A stretch of 64,000 nucleotides of DNA from Mucilaginibacter terrae (lineage in GTDB: Bacteria; Bacteroidota; Bacteroidia; Sphingobacteriales; Sphingobacteriaceae), in contig NZ_JAVLVU010000001.1 of the NCBI RefSeq assembly GCF_031951985.1, positions 4,526,001-4,590,000 of the forward strand, given 5' to 3'. Below, one piece after another: positions 8,439-17,545 of the stretch; the stretch's first letter is position 1, and each line of letters starts with the position of its first letter. The notes below the pieces were generated by a model that saw only the letters and a list, made by a program, of their open reading frames with translations, ran no database searches and was not told where the DNA came from. The position numbers and the translations under genes were made by a program.

Positions 8439-8969
8439 ATGAAAAAGTTATTATTAACCTTAATAATTGCAATAGCAGCGGTATCAGGAGCATGGGCGCA
8501 ACGTTTCGCCTATGTAGACTCTGATTACATACTGAAACATATTCCTGAATATGCATCGAGCCAAAAGCAACTGGCAGCCATATCAGATCAGTTTCAGAAA
8601 GAGGTTGACGGCCGTTTCCAGGAAATTGACCGGCTGTACAAAGCCTACCAGGCCGACCAGGTATTAATGACCCCTGATATGAAAAAGCGTCGCGAAGCCG
8701 AAATTGTTGACAAGGAGAAAGCCGCTAAAGATTTTCAGCGTTCAAAATTTGGACCTGATGGAGAATTATCGCAACGTAGCAGCTCATTGGTTAAACCAAT
8801 TCAGGATAGAGTGTCTAAAGCTATACAAGCAGTGGCCGAAAACGAAAACCTGGATATGATATTTGATAAAAATAGCGAGGTAATGATGCTTTATGCTAAT
8901 CCACGTTACAATAAAAGCGATGCGGTTATCACTCGTTTAGGTTTAAAACCCGGCGCATTTGCGAGGTAA
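8439..8969 (+). CDS. Periplasmic chaperone of the OmpH/Skp family, paralogue 1
   Basis: Periplasmic holdase that keeps unfolded outer membrane proteins soluble before BamA inserts them. A signal peptide (MKKLLLTLIIAIAAVSGAWA) precedes RFAYVDSDYILKHIPEY, the Skp N-terminal strand, then a charged alpha-helical hairpin rich in Lys, Glu and Gln (about residues 40-130) forming the tentacle. The C-terminal strand region (NLDMIFDKNSEVMMLYANP) closes the body. It starts 13 nt after bamA and is probably cotranslated. A second paralogue follows directly. At 176 residues it is close to family length. Confidence 0.92.
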   Translation: MKKLLLTLIIAIAAVSGAWAQRFAYVDSDYILKHIPEYASSQKQLAAISDQFQKEVDGRFQEIDRLYKAYQADQVLMTPDMKKRREAEIVDKEKAAKDFQRSKFGPDGELSQRSSSLVKPIQDRVSKAIQAVAENENLDMIFDKNSEVMMLYANPRYNKSDAVITRLGLKPGAFAR

Positions 8970-9020
8970 AAAAAAATTGATTAAAATAGCACACGATTAA
9001 ACACAGAACACAAAGAAGAA

Positions 9021-9533
9021 ATGAAAAAGTTATTTAAAGTTGCTTTAGTTGCGGTTTTTATGTTAGCAACGGCGGGTTTTGCTAAAGCACAAACTAAAAT
9101 TGGTTATATTGATTTTAACGGCGTTATTGAAGCAATGCCCGATTTAAAACCAATACAAGCACAAATTCAGGCTTACCAAAAAACCTTTATCGATCAGTCG
9201 CAAAGCATGCAAACTGAACTGCAAAGTAAAGGTGCTGCTTATGAAAAAAACAGCAAAACTATGACCGATGCTGCACGTACTGCTGCCGAAAACGAATTGC
9301 AGGACTTGCAAAAACGTATTCAGGATTTTAACAACAATGCTCAGCAACAAGTACAAGCTAAAAGCTCTGAGTTGTTTAAACCTGTTAGCGATAAAGCTAA
9401 AGCTGCTATTACTGCAGTAGCTAAAGAAAAAGGTTATACTTATGTATTAGATACTCAATCAACCGGTTTAATCGTATCGCCTCCGGGAGACGACCTGATG
9501 CCGGCCGTTAAATTGAAATTGGGTTTAAAATAA
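9021..9533 (+). CDS. Periplasmic chaperone of the OmpH/Skp family, paralogue 2
   Basis: Second Skp-like chaperone, 170 residues. A signal peptide ends near FAKAQ, followed by TKIGYIDFNGVIEAMPDL, a long coiled-coil hairpin from about residue 45 to 120 rich in Gln, Lys and Ala, and the C-terminal YTYVLDTQSTGLIVSPPG segment, which in OmpH proteins contains the conserved small-residue strand. Paralogue 1 has MLYANP at the corresponding place. The two differ enough to suggest distinct clients or a hetero-oligomer. A strong terminator follows, so the bamA-skp-skp unit ends here. Confidence 0.92.
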   Translation: MKKLFKVALVAVFMLATAGFAKAQTKIGYIDFNGVIEAMPDLKPIQAQIQAYQKTFIDQSQSMQTELQSKGAAYEKNSKTMTDAARTAAENELQDLQKRIQDFNNNAQQQVQAKSSELFKPVSDKAKAAITAVAKEKGYTYVLDTQSTGLIVSPPGDDLMPAVKLKLGLK

Positions 9534-9558
9534 TATCACTGTAAACTTAAAGTATAAG

Positions 9559-9590
9559 GCGAGGGCATACCCCTCGCTTTTTTTATTTTT
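9559..9590 (+). terminator. Terminator of the bamA-skp-skp unit
   Basis: GCGAGGG and CCCTCGC form a 7-bp GC-rich stem with loop CATAC, followed by TTTTTTTATTTTT. The T-rich tail overlaps the murI -7 box. Confidence 0.88.
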
Positions 9591-9591
9591 G
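9584..9591 (+). promoter_or_regulatory. murI -7 box, 4 nt from the ATG
   Basis: TATTTTTG is a perfect TAnnTTTG box. Only TACT separates it from the ATG at 9596, so transcription should begin at or next to the start codon and the message would be leaderless. Confidence 0.5.
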
Positions 9592-9595
9592 TACT

Positions 9596-10426
9596 ATGCA
9601 ATCTACCATGCCTATAGGTGTATTTGATTCGGGGATTGGCGGGCTAACCGTGTTCCGATCCATAGTTGAAAAGTTACCCGCTTACGATTATGTATACCTG
9701 GGCGATAACAGCCGCGCACCATATGGCAACCGGTCCTTCAATACCATACATCAGTACACCTGGGAATGCGTACAATGGTTGTTTAAGCAGGGCTGCCCGC
9801 TGGTAATACTGGCCTGCAACACAGCATCGGCTAAAGCGCTGCGCACTATTCAGCAAAAAGATATGATTGCCAATTATGCCGATAAACGCGTACTTGGAGT
9901 AATACGGCCAACTGCCGAAGTGATTGGCAATTACAGCCAAACCAAACAAATAGGGGTGCTGGGCACCACCGGAACAGTTCAATCCGAATCGTATTTGATC
10001 GAGATCAATAAGTTTTTCCCCGATGTAAAAGTTCACCAGCAGGCCTGCCCGCTTTGGGTACCTTTGATTGAGAACGGAGAATATAACAAACCCGGTGCCG
10101 ATTATTACGTACAAATGTACCTGGCCCAAATACTGGCGCAAGCGCCCGATATTGATACCCTATTGCTGGCCTGTACACATTACCCTTTATTGCAGGATAA
10201 AATTCAGCAACATTTGCCCACAGGCATTAAAGTAGTAACTCAGGGCGATATTGTGGCCGAAAGCCTGTCCGGGTATCTTACCCGCCACACCGAAATTGAG
10301 CAGAACATAACCCGCACCGGTACCCGGCACTTTTACACCACCAGTGATGATACCCAGGATTTCGACAAACACGCCTCCATGTTTTTCGCATCAGAGGTGA
10401 AGTCGGAGTACACTTCGTTGAGGTGA
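9596..10426 (+). CDS. murI: Glutamate racemase
   Basis: Cytoplasmic cofactor-independent racemase that makes D-glutamate for peptidoglycan. The N-terminal GVFDSGIGGLTV gives Asp11, and the two catalytic cysteines are Cys74 in ACNTASAKAL and Cys193 in LACTHYPLL, the standard two-base pair. YLGDNSRAPYG is the substrate-binding loop. Length 276 is normal. The first Met is 4 nt after a perfect -7 box; an internal Met5 (MPIGVFDSG) is an alternative start that would leave a 15-nt leader. The TGA stop lies inside a dispersed repeat word (GGTGAAAG). Confidence 0.96.
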   Translation: MQSTMPIGVFDSGIGGLTVFRSIVEKLPAYDYVYLGDNSRAPYGNRSFNTIHQYTWECVQWLFKQGCPLVILACNTASAKALRTIQQKDMIANYADKRVLGVIRPTAEVIGNYSQTKQIGVLGTTGTVQSESYLIEINKFFPDVKVHQQACPLWVPLIENGEYNKPGADYYVQMYLAQILAQAPDIDTLLLACTHYPLLQDKIQQHLPTGIKVVTQGDIVAESLSGYLTRHTEIEQNITRTGTRHFYTTSDDTQDFDKHASMFFASEVKSEYTSLR

Positions 10427-10528
10427 AAGAATAAAGGCTAAGGGTGAAAGGTGGTGCTTGAAAACTTAAATGGGGAAAGACGAAAGGTAAAGGGTAATAG
10501 TTTAACCTTTCGCCCTTCACCTTTCCCC
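10424..10528. repeat. Dispersed repeat family C with inverted arms
   Basis: Built from words like GGTGAAAG, GGTAAAGGG and CCTTTCGCCCTTCACC. GGGGAAAG (10472-10479) and CTTTCCCC (10521-10528) close a hairpin that contains AAAGGT/ACCTTT pairs. Related words recur at about 49843-49872. The unit begins at the murI stop codon. Confidence 0.7.
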
Positions 10529-10590
10529 AATAATCTACCTCAACCATAGAATAATTCCAAATAGAGCCTTATCATCTGCGCAGAAATAGC

Positions 10591-10598
10591 TAAGTTTG
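10591..10598 (+). promoter_or_regulatory. Probable promoter of the nuoH-N operon
   Basis: TAAGTTTG is a perfect -7 box 25 nt before the nuoH TTG start. A second perfect box, TAAATTTG at 10614-10621, lies only 2 nt before it. No convincing -33 element was found for either. Confidence 0.5.
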
Positions 10599-10623
10599 CA
10601 TCCTGATTGCAAATAAATTTGCT

Positions 10624-11694
10624 TTGAATTCATTTCTCCTTAATATTATAGTGGCCGTGGGGCTTTTTGCGTTTGCTGCCCTGTTTGCGCTGTTTGGTGT
10701 GTATGCCGAGCGTAAAGTATCTGCTTTTATTCAGGATAGGTTAGGCCCAACCGAAACTGGTAAGTTTGGCTTGATGCAAACCCTGGCCGATGCCCTAAAA
10801 CTTCTTCAAAAAGAGTCTATTATTCCGGCAGCGGCCGATAAGGTGTTGTTTGTACTGGCACCCATCATCATCTTTGTATCGGTGTATATGGGCTTTGCCT
10901 GTTTGCCCTGGGGGCCAAATTTGGTGCCGTCGAAAGCAAATCTTGGTTTATACTATGTTTTTGCCATTGTTTCTATTGAACTGTTAGGCATATTAATGGC
11001 GGGTTGGGGTTCCAATAATAAGTACTCCATACTCGGGGCCATGCGTTCGGCCGCACAAATTATTTCCTACGAAATACCGGCTGGCTTTGCCATTATTGCC
11101 GTTGTAATGGTAACCCAAACCCTCGATATGCAAGTTATTTCGGCACAGCAGGGTGTATTATCTCCCGAAAAGGTTAAGTTTTTGGGTTTTTGGGATGTAA
11201 CCCATATAGGTGGAATATTAAGCTGGAACATATTTAAAGCGCCACACCTCATCATTGCTTTTGTTATATACTTTATATCATCACTGGCCGAAAGTAACCG
11301 TGCACCGTTTGACATACCGGAGGCCGAATCGGAGCTGGTTGAAGGCTTCCATACCGAGTTTACAGGTATGAAATTTGCCTTTGTTTTCCTGGCCGAATAC
11401 TCGATGATGTTCGTGGTATCGATGATTGCCGTTATCCTGTTTTTAGGTGCCTGGAATACACCGCTACCTAATATTGGTCCTGTTAAACTGGCCGATTGGA
11501 CAACAGGCATTGTATGGGGTATAGCCTGGACGTTCATTAAATCACTGCTGCTGGTTTTTGTGCAGATATGGATACGCTGGACTTTACCTCGTTTGCGGGT
11601 TGATCAACTAATGAACCTTTCGTGGAAAGTATTAACCCCTTTGGCATTTTTGTGTATGCTTATATCGGGCATATGGCGGTTGTGGGTAATGTAA
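10624..11694 (+). CDS. nuoH: NADH-quinone oxidoreductase subunit H
   Basis: Membrane-arm subunit of respiratory complex I that joins the hydrophilic arm and helps form the quinone cavity. The 356 residues contain about eight hydrophobic helices. The family signatures are [37 protein letters not shown] and the acidic cytoplasmic loop [20 protein letters not shown]. The start is a TTG codon ([10 protein letters not shown]); no ATG fits. It opens an operon whose later members are nuoI to nuoN. Subunits A-G, expected upstream in the standard order, are absent; murI precedes instead. Confidence 0.96.
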   Translation: MNSFLLNIIVAVGLFAFAALFALFGVYAERKVSAFIQDRLGPTETGKFGLMQTLADALKLLQKESIIPAAADKVLFVLAPIIIFVSVYMGFACLPWGPNLVPSKANLGLYYVFAIVSIELLGILMAGWGSNNKYSILGAMRSAAQIISYEIPAGFAIIAVVMVTQTLDMQVISAQQGVLSPEKVKFLGFWDVTHIGGILSWNIFKAPHLIIAFVIYFISSLAESNRAPFDIPEAESELVEGFHTEFTGMKFAFVFLAEYSMMFVVSMIAVILFLGAWNTPLPNIGPVKLADWTTGIVWGIAWTFIKSLLLVFVQIWIRWTLPRLRVDQLMNLSWKVLTPLAFLCMLISGIWRLWVM

Positions 11695-11696
11695 GC

Positions 11697-11820
11697 CAAT
11701 GGGTGAATGGTTGAATGAGGGAGTGAATAATTGTATTTCGGATTTCGAATGTTCAATTTCGAATTTTGAAAAATGAAGAGAGTTAATTCTGTAAATTTTA
11801 GAATCTGTAAATTCTGAATA
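11697..11820. repeat. Short-word repeats between nuoH and nuoI
   Basis: First a family E string (GGGTGAATGGTTGAATGAGG), then an AT-rich string with ATTTCGAAT and TAAATTCTGAATAA words resembling family F. It separates nuoH from nuoI by 133 bp, which is long for this otherwise tight operon. Confidence 0.5.
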
Positions 11821-11827
11821 AGATAAA

Positions 11828-12421
11828 GTGTTACTAAAAAATACATATAACGCATTTACCACTGCCTGGCAAGGCCTTATGCTAACCCTGCGCCATTTTG
11901 TGGCGGGTAAGGGTAAGCGTACTATGAACACGGTAAAGGCTCCAAACTATTTTACCGAATTAGAAAATAAAACCAATACCATACAATACCCCAAACAACA
12001 ATTACCTGTACCTGAGGTAGGCCGCTACCAGTTGGATGTGGTGATTGACGATTGTATTGTGTGCGACCTGTGCGCCAAAATTTGTCCGGTTGATTGTATT
12101 AGCATCGAATCCATCAAAGCAACCTCGGCTTACGGACAAACATCCGACGGCTCTAAGAAAATGCTTTACGCCGAGAAGTTTGATATTGACATGGCAAAGT
12201 GCCTGTATTGCGGCCTGTGTACCGTGGTATGCCCAACCGAGTGCATTACCATGACCAATCAGTACGACCGCAGTGTGTACAAGCTGGGCGATTTAACTTA
12301 TACATTTTCAGACATGAGTCCGGAATTGGTGGCCGAAAAAAAACAGGAGTACGAGCAGCAGCAAGCCGCCAAACTGGCCGCCAAGCAAGCCGCCATGAAA
12401 GCAAAGGAGGGTGGCGTATGA
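11828..12421 (+). CDS. nuoI: NADH-quinone oxidoreductase subunit I (two 4Fe-4S clusters)
   Basis: Ferredoxin-like complex I subunit that carries clusters N6a and N6b and passes electrons towards the quinone site. Two CxxCxxCxxxC motifs are visible: Cys76, 79, 82, 86 and Cys125, 128, 131, 135, each followed by the cysteine-containing CI segment that serves the other cluster. The GTG start at 11828 gives the expected amphipathic amino end (LMLTLRHFVAGKG). The tail is unusually charged and Ala/Lys/Gln-rich (QQQAAKLAAKQAAMKAKEGG), beyond the conserved core. It overlaps nuoJ by 4 nt (ATGA). Confidence 0.96.
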   Translation: MLLKNTYNAFTTAWQGLMLTLRHFVAGKGKRTMNTVKAPNYFTELENKTNTIQYPKQQLPVPEVGRYQLDVVIDDCIVCDLCAKICPVDCISIESIKATSAYGQTSDGSKKMLYAEKFDIDMAKCLYCGLCTVVCPTECITMTNQYDRSVYKLGDLTYTFSDMSPELVAEKKQEYEQQQAAKLAAKQAAMKAKEGGV

Positions 12422-12969
12422 ACCTTGTAATCATAATGTTTTACCTCATGGCTACCATTGCCTTAGGTTCGGCGTTGTATGTGGCAGCCAGTAAAAACCT
12501 GGTGCGCTCGGTGTTTATGTTCTTTATTACGCTGTTTGCCCTGGCCGGGCTATACGTTCTTTCACTTGCCGATTTTGTGGCCATAACACAGGTGGTAGTT
12601 TACGTAGGGGGGATATTGGTGCTAATACTTTTCGCCTTCATGCTTTCGGGGCGCGAATCATTGGCAGGCTTACAACAGCAGCCCAACCGTTTAATTTCAA
12701 TAAATAAATTGCCTGCCTTATTGCTGGCGGGCTTGTTTTTTATAGTGCTGGTAAATGTGTTTTTAAAAGCTAATGTTGATGCTTTAGGATGGATACAGCA
12801 GGCTGTTGTGCAGCACAATGTAATTACCCCAACCGATGTTACCATCAATAATCTGGGCGTTAATCTCATGACCAATTACCTGCTGCCGTTCGAAGCAGTT
12901 TCTATTTTATTGCTGATGGCATTGGCAGGAGCAGCCCATTTGTCGCGGAAAGAGGAGGCAGCACCATGA
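12418..12969 (+). CDS. nuoJ: NADH-quinone oxidoreductase subunit J
   Basis: Membrane subunit of complex I with about five helices; the third carries the pi-bulge region seen here in VVYVGGILVLILFAFML. The ATG at 12418 overlaps the nuoI stop (ATGA), and an unusually clear Shine-Dalgarno-like AAAGGAGG lies just upstream within nuoI at about 12402, a rare feature in this genome. The 183-residue protein has a periplasmic-side insertion (about residues 110-150) before the last helix NYLLPFEAVSILLLMALAGA. A longer in-frame reading to 12199 is only an overlap artefact within nuoI. Confidence 0.94.
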   Translation: MNLVIIMFYLMATIALGSALYVAASKNLVRSVFMFFITLFALAGLYVLSLADFVAITQVVVYVGGILVLILFAFMLSGRESLAGLQQQPNRLISINKLPALLLAGLFFIVLVNVFLKANVDALGWIQQAVVQHNVITPTDVTINNLGVNLMTNYLLPFEAVSILLLMALAGAAHLSRKEEAAP

Positions 12970-13271
12970 TTACCCTAACCCATTACCTGGTAGTAAGCGC
13001 CGGGCTGTTTTGCATTGGTTTGTACGTTATTCTGTCTAAACAAAATGCTATTCAAATACTCATTGGTGTAGAGTTAATGCTCAACGCCGCTATACTGAAC
13101 CTGGTAGCTTTTGGCAAGTATGATAAGCTTAACAACGCCGGGCAAAGCTTTGCCTTGTTTGCCATTGTATTGGCCGCCGCTGCAACCGCCGTGGCACTGG
13201 CCATTGTGCTCAACGTTTACCGTCGGTACCGTACCATTGATCCGGGTAAAATAAACCAATTAAAAGACTAA
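12966..13271 (+). CDS. nuoK: NADH-quinone oxidoreductase subunit K
   Basis: Small 101-residue complex I membrane subunit with three helices, homologous to MrpC. The conserved membrane glutamates are in [17 protein letters not shown] (Glu in the GVELM motif) and the third helix is [20 protein letters not shown]. It overlaps nuoJ by 4 nt (ATGA) and ends with a basic tail. It should be followed by nuoL, but a small plug-domain gene starts 2 nt after its stop codon. Confidence 0.96.
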   Translation: MITLTHYLVVSAGLFCIGLYVILSKQNAIQILIGVELMLNAAILNLVAFGKYDKLNNAGQSFALFAIVLAAAATAVALAIVLNVYRRYRTIDPGKINQLKD

Positions 13272-13273
13272 CC

Positions 13274-13768
13274 ATGAAAAAAGCATTGCTCCTGTTTTTG
13301 TTATTTTCCTGCTTTGTAGTATTGGTAAAGGCACAGGTCAATACCGGCAATCAGCCTTTAGTAGTGGTTGATGGCGTTGCTATGGATGTACAGTCTGACA
13401 TATTAGCAAAAATTAACCCTAATGATATTGAATCGATAGAGGTTTTAAAGGATGCCTCGGCTACTGCAATATATGGAAGCAGGGGAGCTAATGGCGTAAT
13501 ACTCATAAATACTAAGACGGTCGTTATAAAAAATACTCAAAGGAAGCTAAGCACTTTTTCCAAAAAATACAGCCGCTATCTTAAGAGCAATACTAATGTA
13601 AGTAACATTACATACGCAATTAATGGTAGTGTATTAGTTGATACTACTATGAGTATACCGCGTGAGGTTATTAAATTGCCCGAGAAATCGATACAAAAAG
13701 TAGAATTTAGTAAACCCAATAAAGACCAAAAAGGTGCTTTATTGATTACAACAGCTCCTCAAAATTGA
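13274..13768 (+). CDS. Small secreted protein with SusC-type plug half-domain, inserted in the nuo operon
   Basis: 164-residue protein with a signal peptide (ends near VLVKAQ). Residues 22-82 match the second half of the plug of SusC/RagA TonB-dependent transporters: [12 protein letters not shown], then [20 protein letters not shown] and [14 protein letters not shown]. No barrel follows. The C-terminal half repeats the layout in degenerate form: [25 protein letters not shown] and KGALLITT, so it appears to be an internal duplication. It sits 2 nt after nuoK and overlaps nuoL by 4 nt (TTGA), so it must be cotranscribed with complex I. It looks more AT-rich than its nuo neighbours. A role in complex I is not known; it could be a structural mini-domain used for protein binding in the periplasm. 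Confidence 0.85.
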   Translation: MKKALLLFLLFSCFVVLVKAQVNTGNQPLVVVDGVAMDVQSDILAKINPNDIESIEVLKDASATAIYGSRGANGVILINTKTVVIKNTQRKLSTFSKKYSRYLKSNTNVSNITYAINGSVLVDTTMSIPREVIKLPEKSIQKVEFSKPNKDQKGALLITTAPQN

Positions 13769-15825
13769 ATAACGCGCTTTCACATATCGATGCCCAAACT
13801 ATAACCTATGCGCTTGCTGCGGTGGGATTGCCTTTGCTTGCATCTTTCATCAACCTGCTACTCCCGGCAAAAACGGGTAAGGTATCGGGGTGGATTTCGG
13901 CCGTTGCTATACTAATTAGCCTGGTGCTGGCCGCAACCGTGTTTGGCAGGGTGTGGAATGCTGTGCAAATACACGAACAGTATTTATGGTTTACCATTGG
14001 CAGTACGCCGGTGTATGTGGGTATGTTGTTAAATAACCTGTCGGTGTTTATGCTGTTGCTGGTTACGGTGATCGCCTTGCCGGTGCATGTGTATTCCACA
14101 GCTTATATTAAGCCCGAGGAACAGAACCGCTATTTCACCTACCTCAGTTTCTTCTGTTTCAGTATGCTGGCACTGGTGATGGTAGATAGCATGATTATGC
14201 TCTATGCCTTTTGGGAACTGGTGGGTTTTTCATCATACCTGTTAATTGGCTTTTGGTTTACTAAAGACAGCGCCGTGCAGGCCAACAAAAAGGCTTTCAT
14301 TATGAACAGGATAGGGGATATTGGTCTGCTAAGTGCTATCATCATCCTGTTTACGCAATACCATACTTTCGATCTGGTTCAGCTTTTTGGCGAGAACGGG
14401 CTGGTGTTTAAATCTACCCTGCAAAACGGCCTGTGGCTGGCTCCAACCGGTCAGTTACCCGAGGTGTGGCAGTATGTAGCCTTTGTAGGCATGTTGCTTG
14501 CAGTGGCCGCTAAATCGGCCCAGTTTCCACTGCATACCTGGCTGCCTGATGCCATGGAGGGGCCAACATCGGTATCGGCACTTATTCACGCGGCTACCAT
14601 GGTGGCGGCAGGTGTATTTTTGCTGGGTAGGGTATACCCTATGTTTAATAATGTTGAGTTAGATGTGTTGGCCATAGTAGGTTGCTTTACCGCATTCTTA
14701 GCCGCAACCATAGCCCTCACTCAAAACGATTTAAAACGCATACTCGCTTACTCCACCATATCGCAGTTGGGGTATATGATCATGGCTATGGGCATTAATG
14801 CTTATGCTTCGTCGCTGTTCCATTTGGCTACGCATGCGTTTTTTAAATGTTTGCTGTTCCTGTGCGCCGGTGTGATCATCCACGAAGTGCAGCATGTTAA
14901 AGACGAGCACAAACTCGACATCGACCCGCAAAATATCCTGTACATGGGTGGACTGCGTAAAAAGATGCCGCTTACCTTTATAGCTACGCTCATTGGCTGT
15001 CTGGCCTTGGTGGGTGCACCGCTTACATCGGGCTATTTGTCTAAAGACGGCATACTCATCCAGGCTTTTGAATGGGCCGAAAACCGGAGTGCGCTGCATC
15101 AAATCATCCCTATAAGTATTTTGCTGACCAGTTGCATTACGGCATTTTATGTAGCAAGACTCATATTCAAAGTATTCTTCGGCGAGTTTAAAATTAAGGA
15201 AATATTGCCTGGCATCCATCTGCATATTAATGATGGCAGCTGGAGTTTCAGGATTCCTTTGGTGTTTTTATCGCTGTGCAGCCTGTTTCCGCTGTTCTCG
15301 CTGCACCCGTTGCTGTACGAGCATTCTTGGTTGTTCGAAGGGTTTTCGCCTTCACAGCAAATGGCGCGCGAAAATATTTATCACACCATTATCCCAATAG
15401 GTATAAACATACTGAGTGTGATGGTGGTTTACTGGGCATTTGCTGTGTATATTCAGCAGCGTAAACTGGTGTTTCCGCAGCATAACTTCTGGTTTAGGCT
15501 GAGCTATAATCAATGGTATATTGATGCGTTTTACCGGAATGTTTTGGTTAAGGCCGTACTGCTATTTAGCAATTTCCTGTTTTGGATTGACCGCAATATT
15601 ATCGACGGACTCATAGATAAGCTACAACAATTAACCGCCATACTATCATCCCTAAGTGCTTGGACCGACAAATACATTGTGGACGGTTTCCTGCATTTTG
15701 TAGCCGCCTTAGTAAAGGCTATCGGCAACTTTTTCCGTGGTTTTCAAAGCGGGCGTGTGCAGTATTACCTGTTTAGCATGCTGGCGGTATTACTGGCAGT
15801 TTTTATAATTAAATTATTGATCTGA
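13765..15825 (+). CDS. nuoL: NADH-quinone oxidoreductase subunit L
   Basis: Largest antiporter-like proton-pumping subunit of complex I, 686 residues. Family signatures include the key helix [20 protein letters not shown] with its conserved Glu, [20 protein letters not shown] with the lysine/histidine pathway, and [20 protein letters not shown]. The C-terminal lateral helix and last transmembrane segment are present. The start is TTG at 13765 overlapping the plug gene's TGA stop, implying translational coupling to that gene. The nuoM start follows 5 nt after its stop. Confidence 0.96.
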   Translation: MNNALSHIDAQTITYALAAVGLPLLASFINLLLPAKTGKVSGWISAVAILISLVLAATVFGRVWNAVQIHEQYLWFTIGSTPVYVGMLLNNLSVFMLLLVTVIALPVHVYSTAYIKPEEQNRYFTYLSFFCFSMLALVMVDSMIMLYAFWELVGFSSYLLIGFWFTKDSAVQANKKAFIMNRIGDIGLLSAIIILFTQYHTFDLVQLFGENGLVFKSTLQNGLWLAPTGQLPEVWQYVAFVGMLLAVAAKSAQFPLHTWLPDAMEGPTSVSALIHAATMVAAGVFLLGRVYPMFNNVELDVLAIVGCFTAFLAATIALTQNDLKRILAYSTISQLGYMIMAMGINAYASSLFHLATHAFFKCLLFLCAGVIIHEVQHVKDEHKLDIDPQNILYMGGLRKKMPLTFIATLIGCLALVGAPLTSGYLSKDGILIQAFEWAENRSALHQIIPISILLTSCITAFYVARLIFKVFFGEFKIKEILPGIHLHINDGSWSFRIPLVFLSLCSLFPLFSLHPLLYEHSWLFEGFSPSQQMARENIYHTIIPIGINILSVMVVYWAFAVYIQQRKLVFPQHNFWFRLSYNQWYIDAFYRNVLVKAVLLFSNFLFWIDRNIIDGLIDKLQQLTAILSSLSAWTDKYIVDGFLHFVAALVKAIGNFFRGFQSGRVQYYLFSMLAVLLAVFIIKLLI

Positions 15826-15830
15826 ACCTG

Positions 15831-17423
15831 ATGAACATTCTTACCCTATTCATATTCATCCCGGCACTTTTTGGTTTGCTTATATTGGCTTTGCCGGCTT
15901 CGCTGAAGCAAAGTTTTAAGTACATAACCCTGCTGGCAACTATTATTCAGCTGGCGTTGAGTGTGTACATGTATACCAAGTTTCAAACAGGAGCGGCTCA
16001 TGCAGGAATCGCTAACGAAAGCCAGTTTCAGTACGTGCAGAAAACCGAATGGATAGGCATTGACTTAGGCAGCGCAGGCCGCATGCAAATCGATTACTTT
16101 GTCGGGGTAGATGGTATATCGATAATGCTGCTCGTGATGAGTGCCGTGGTGATGGTAATTGCCGTGCTGGCCTCCTGGGAAATTAAGCAGAACCTCAAAG
16201 GCTTCTTCGTGCTGTTCCTGATGCTGGATATGGCGGTGGCCGGTGTTTTTTGTGCGCTTGATTTCTTCCTGTTTTACGTGTTTTACGAGTTGATGCTGTT
16301 ACCGCTATACTTCCTGATAGGCATGTGGGGCGGTGTACGGCGCGAATATGCGGCTATCAAATTCTTCCTGTATACGTTGTTTGGTTCGGTATTTATGTTG
16401 CTCATTATGGTGGGCTTGTACCTGTCCGTAACCGACCCTCAAACGGGTAATCATACCTTCAATATCATCCACATGATGAATCCGGCTAACTATCAGCCGG
16501 GTTCCATTTTCGCATTGGCAAGTAACGCTACTTTGCTGGGCATACCAGCAAGGACATTAGGTTTTATAGTGATATTTATTGCTTTCGCTATTAAGGTACC
16601 TGTAGTGCCCCTACATACCTGGCTGCCCGATGCCCACGTGGAAGCACCCACCCCGGTATCTATCATACTGGCCGGTGTGTTACTTAAAATTGGTGGCTAC
16701 GGCATTATTCGTATCTGTATGGGTATCTTCCCCGAGGTGGCTACGCAGGGGGCGTTCTGGATAGGTTTGTTAGGTGTGGTGTCGATACTTTACGGTGCAC
16801 TGAATGCTTTGGCTCAGCGCGATTTAAAAAGATTGATCGCCTACTCATCCGTATCGCACATGGGCTTTGTACTGCTTGGTTTGGCCTCGCAAACGGCCGA
16901 GGGTGTAAGCGGAGCCATGATGCAGATGATTAGTCACGGCTTTTTATCGTCGATGCTGTTCTTTTTGGTAGGCGTGGTTTACGACCGCGTGCACGACCGC
17001 GATATTTACAACTTCCGCGGACTGGCAACGGTTAACCCGCAATACACTACGTATGTAATGATCGCCTTTTTTGCATCCTTAGGCTTACCGGGCTTTTCGG
17101 CCTTTATTGCCGAGGCGTTTACGCTGGCCGGTTCGTTTAAATCAACGCTTATTCCTCATTGGATGGCCGTTTGCGGCTCAATAGGTATATTGTTAAGTGC
17201 CGCCTACTTTTTGTGGACACTGCAACGCATGTTCTTTGGCAAGGAATTACTTAAAGGCGGCGATGCATGGAAAACTGCCCTGACCGGTTTAAAGATCCGC
17301 GAAAAATTGGCCTTGTTCCCGCTGGCTGTTTTGGCGCTGGCACTGGGTGTAATGCCTTCGCTGGTGTTCAGTAAAATCAATGATTCGGTTATTGCTTTAG
17401 TACAGTTTTTACAGCTTAAATAA
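15831..17423 (+). CDS. nuoM: NADH-quinone oxidoreductase subunit M
   Basis: Second antiporter-like proton-pumping subunit of complex I, 530 residues. Recognised by FYVFYELMLLPLYFLIGMWG with its conserved Glu, [20 protein letters not shown] and NALAQRDLKRLIAYSSVSHM. About fourteen hydrophobic helices are visible. It follows nuoL by 5 nt. The next reading frame that belongs to the Nuo complex is nuoN, but a DUF4139 gene lies between. Confidence 0.96.
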   Translation: MNILTLFIFIPALFGLLILALPASLKQSFKYITLLATIIQLALSVYMYTKFQTGAAHAGIANESQFQYVQKTEWIGIDLGSAGRMQIDYFVGVDGISIMLLVMSAVVMVIAVLASWEIKQNLKGFFVLFLMLDMAVAGVFCALDFFLFYVFYELMLLPLYFLIGMWGGVRREYAAIKFFLYTLFGSVFMLLIMVGLYLSVTDPQTGNHTFNIIHMMNPANYQPGSIFALASNATLLGIPARTLGFIVIFIAFAIKVPVVPLHTWLPDAHVEAPTPVSIILAGVLLKIGGYGIIRICMGIFPEVATQGAFWIGLLGVVSILYGALNALAQRDLKRLIAYSSVSHMGFVLLGLASQTAEGVSGAMMQMISHGFLSSMLFFLVGVVYDRVHDRDIYNFRGLATVNPQYTTYVMIAFFASLGLPGFSAFIAEAFTLAGSFKSTLIPHWMAVCGSIGILLSAAYFLWTLQRMFFGKELLKGGDAWKTALTGLKIREKLALFPLAVLALALGVMPSLVFSKINDSVIALVQFLQLK

Positions 17424-17545
17424 AAATGTTGCCTGCATTCAAATTCTTTTATGGAATAATGCACGCCGCTGCATCCTATGGTTGTCTGCTTGCCCAAAAG
17501 GCATCGGCACAACTAACAGAATGTATGTATTTAAGCAACAAAACC

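Noticed and set aside
12199-12417. Longer reading frame upstream of nuoJ inside nuoI
   Set aside because: It overlaps the iron-sulphur coding region of nuoI in another frame; the ATG with an AAAGGAGG site at 12418 gives the standard NuoJ start.
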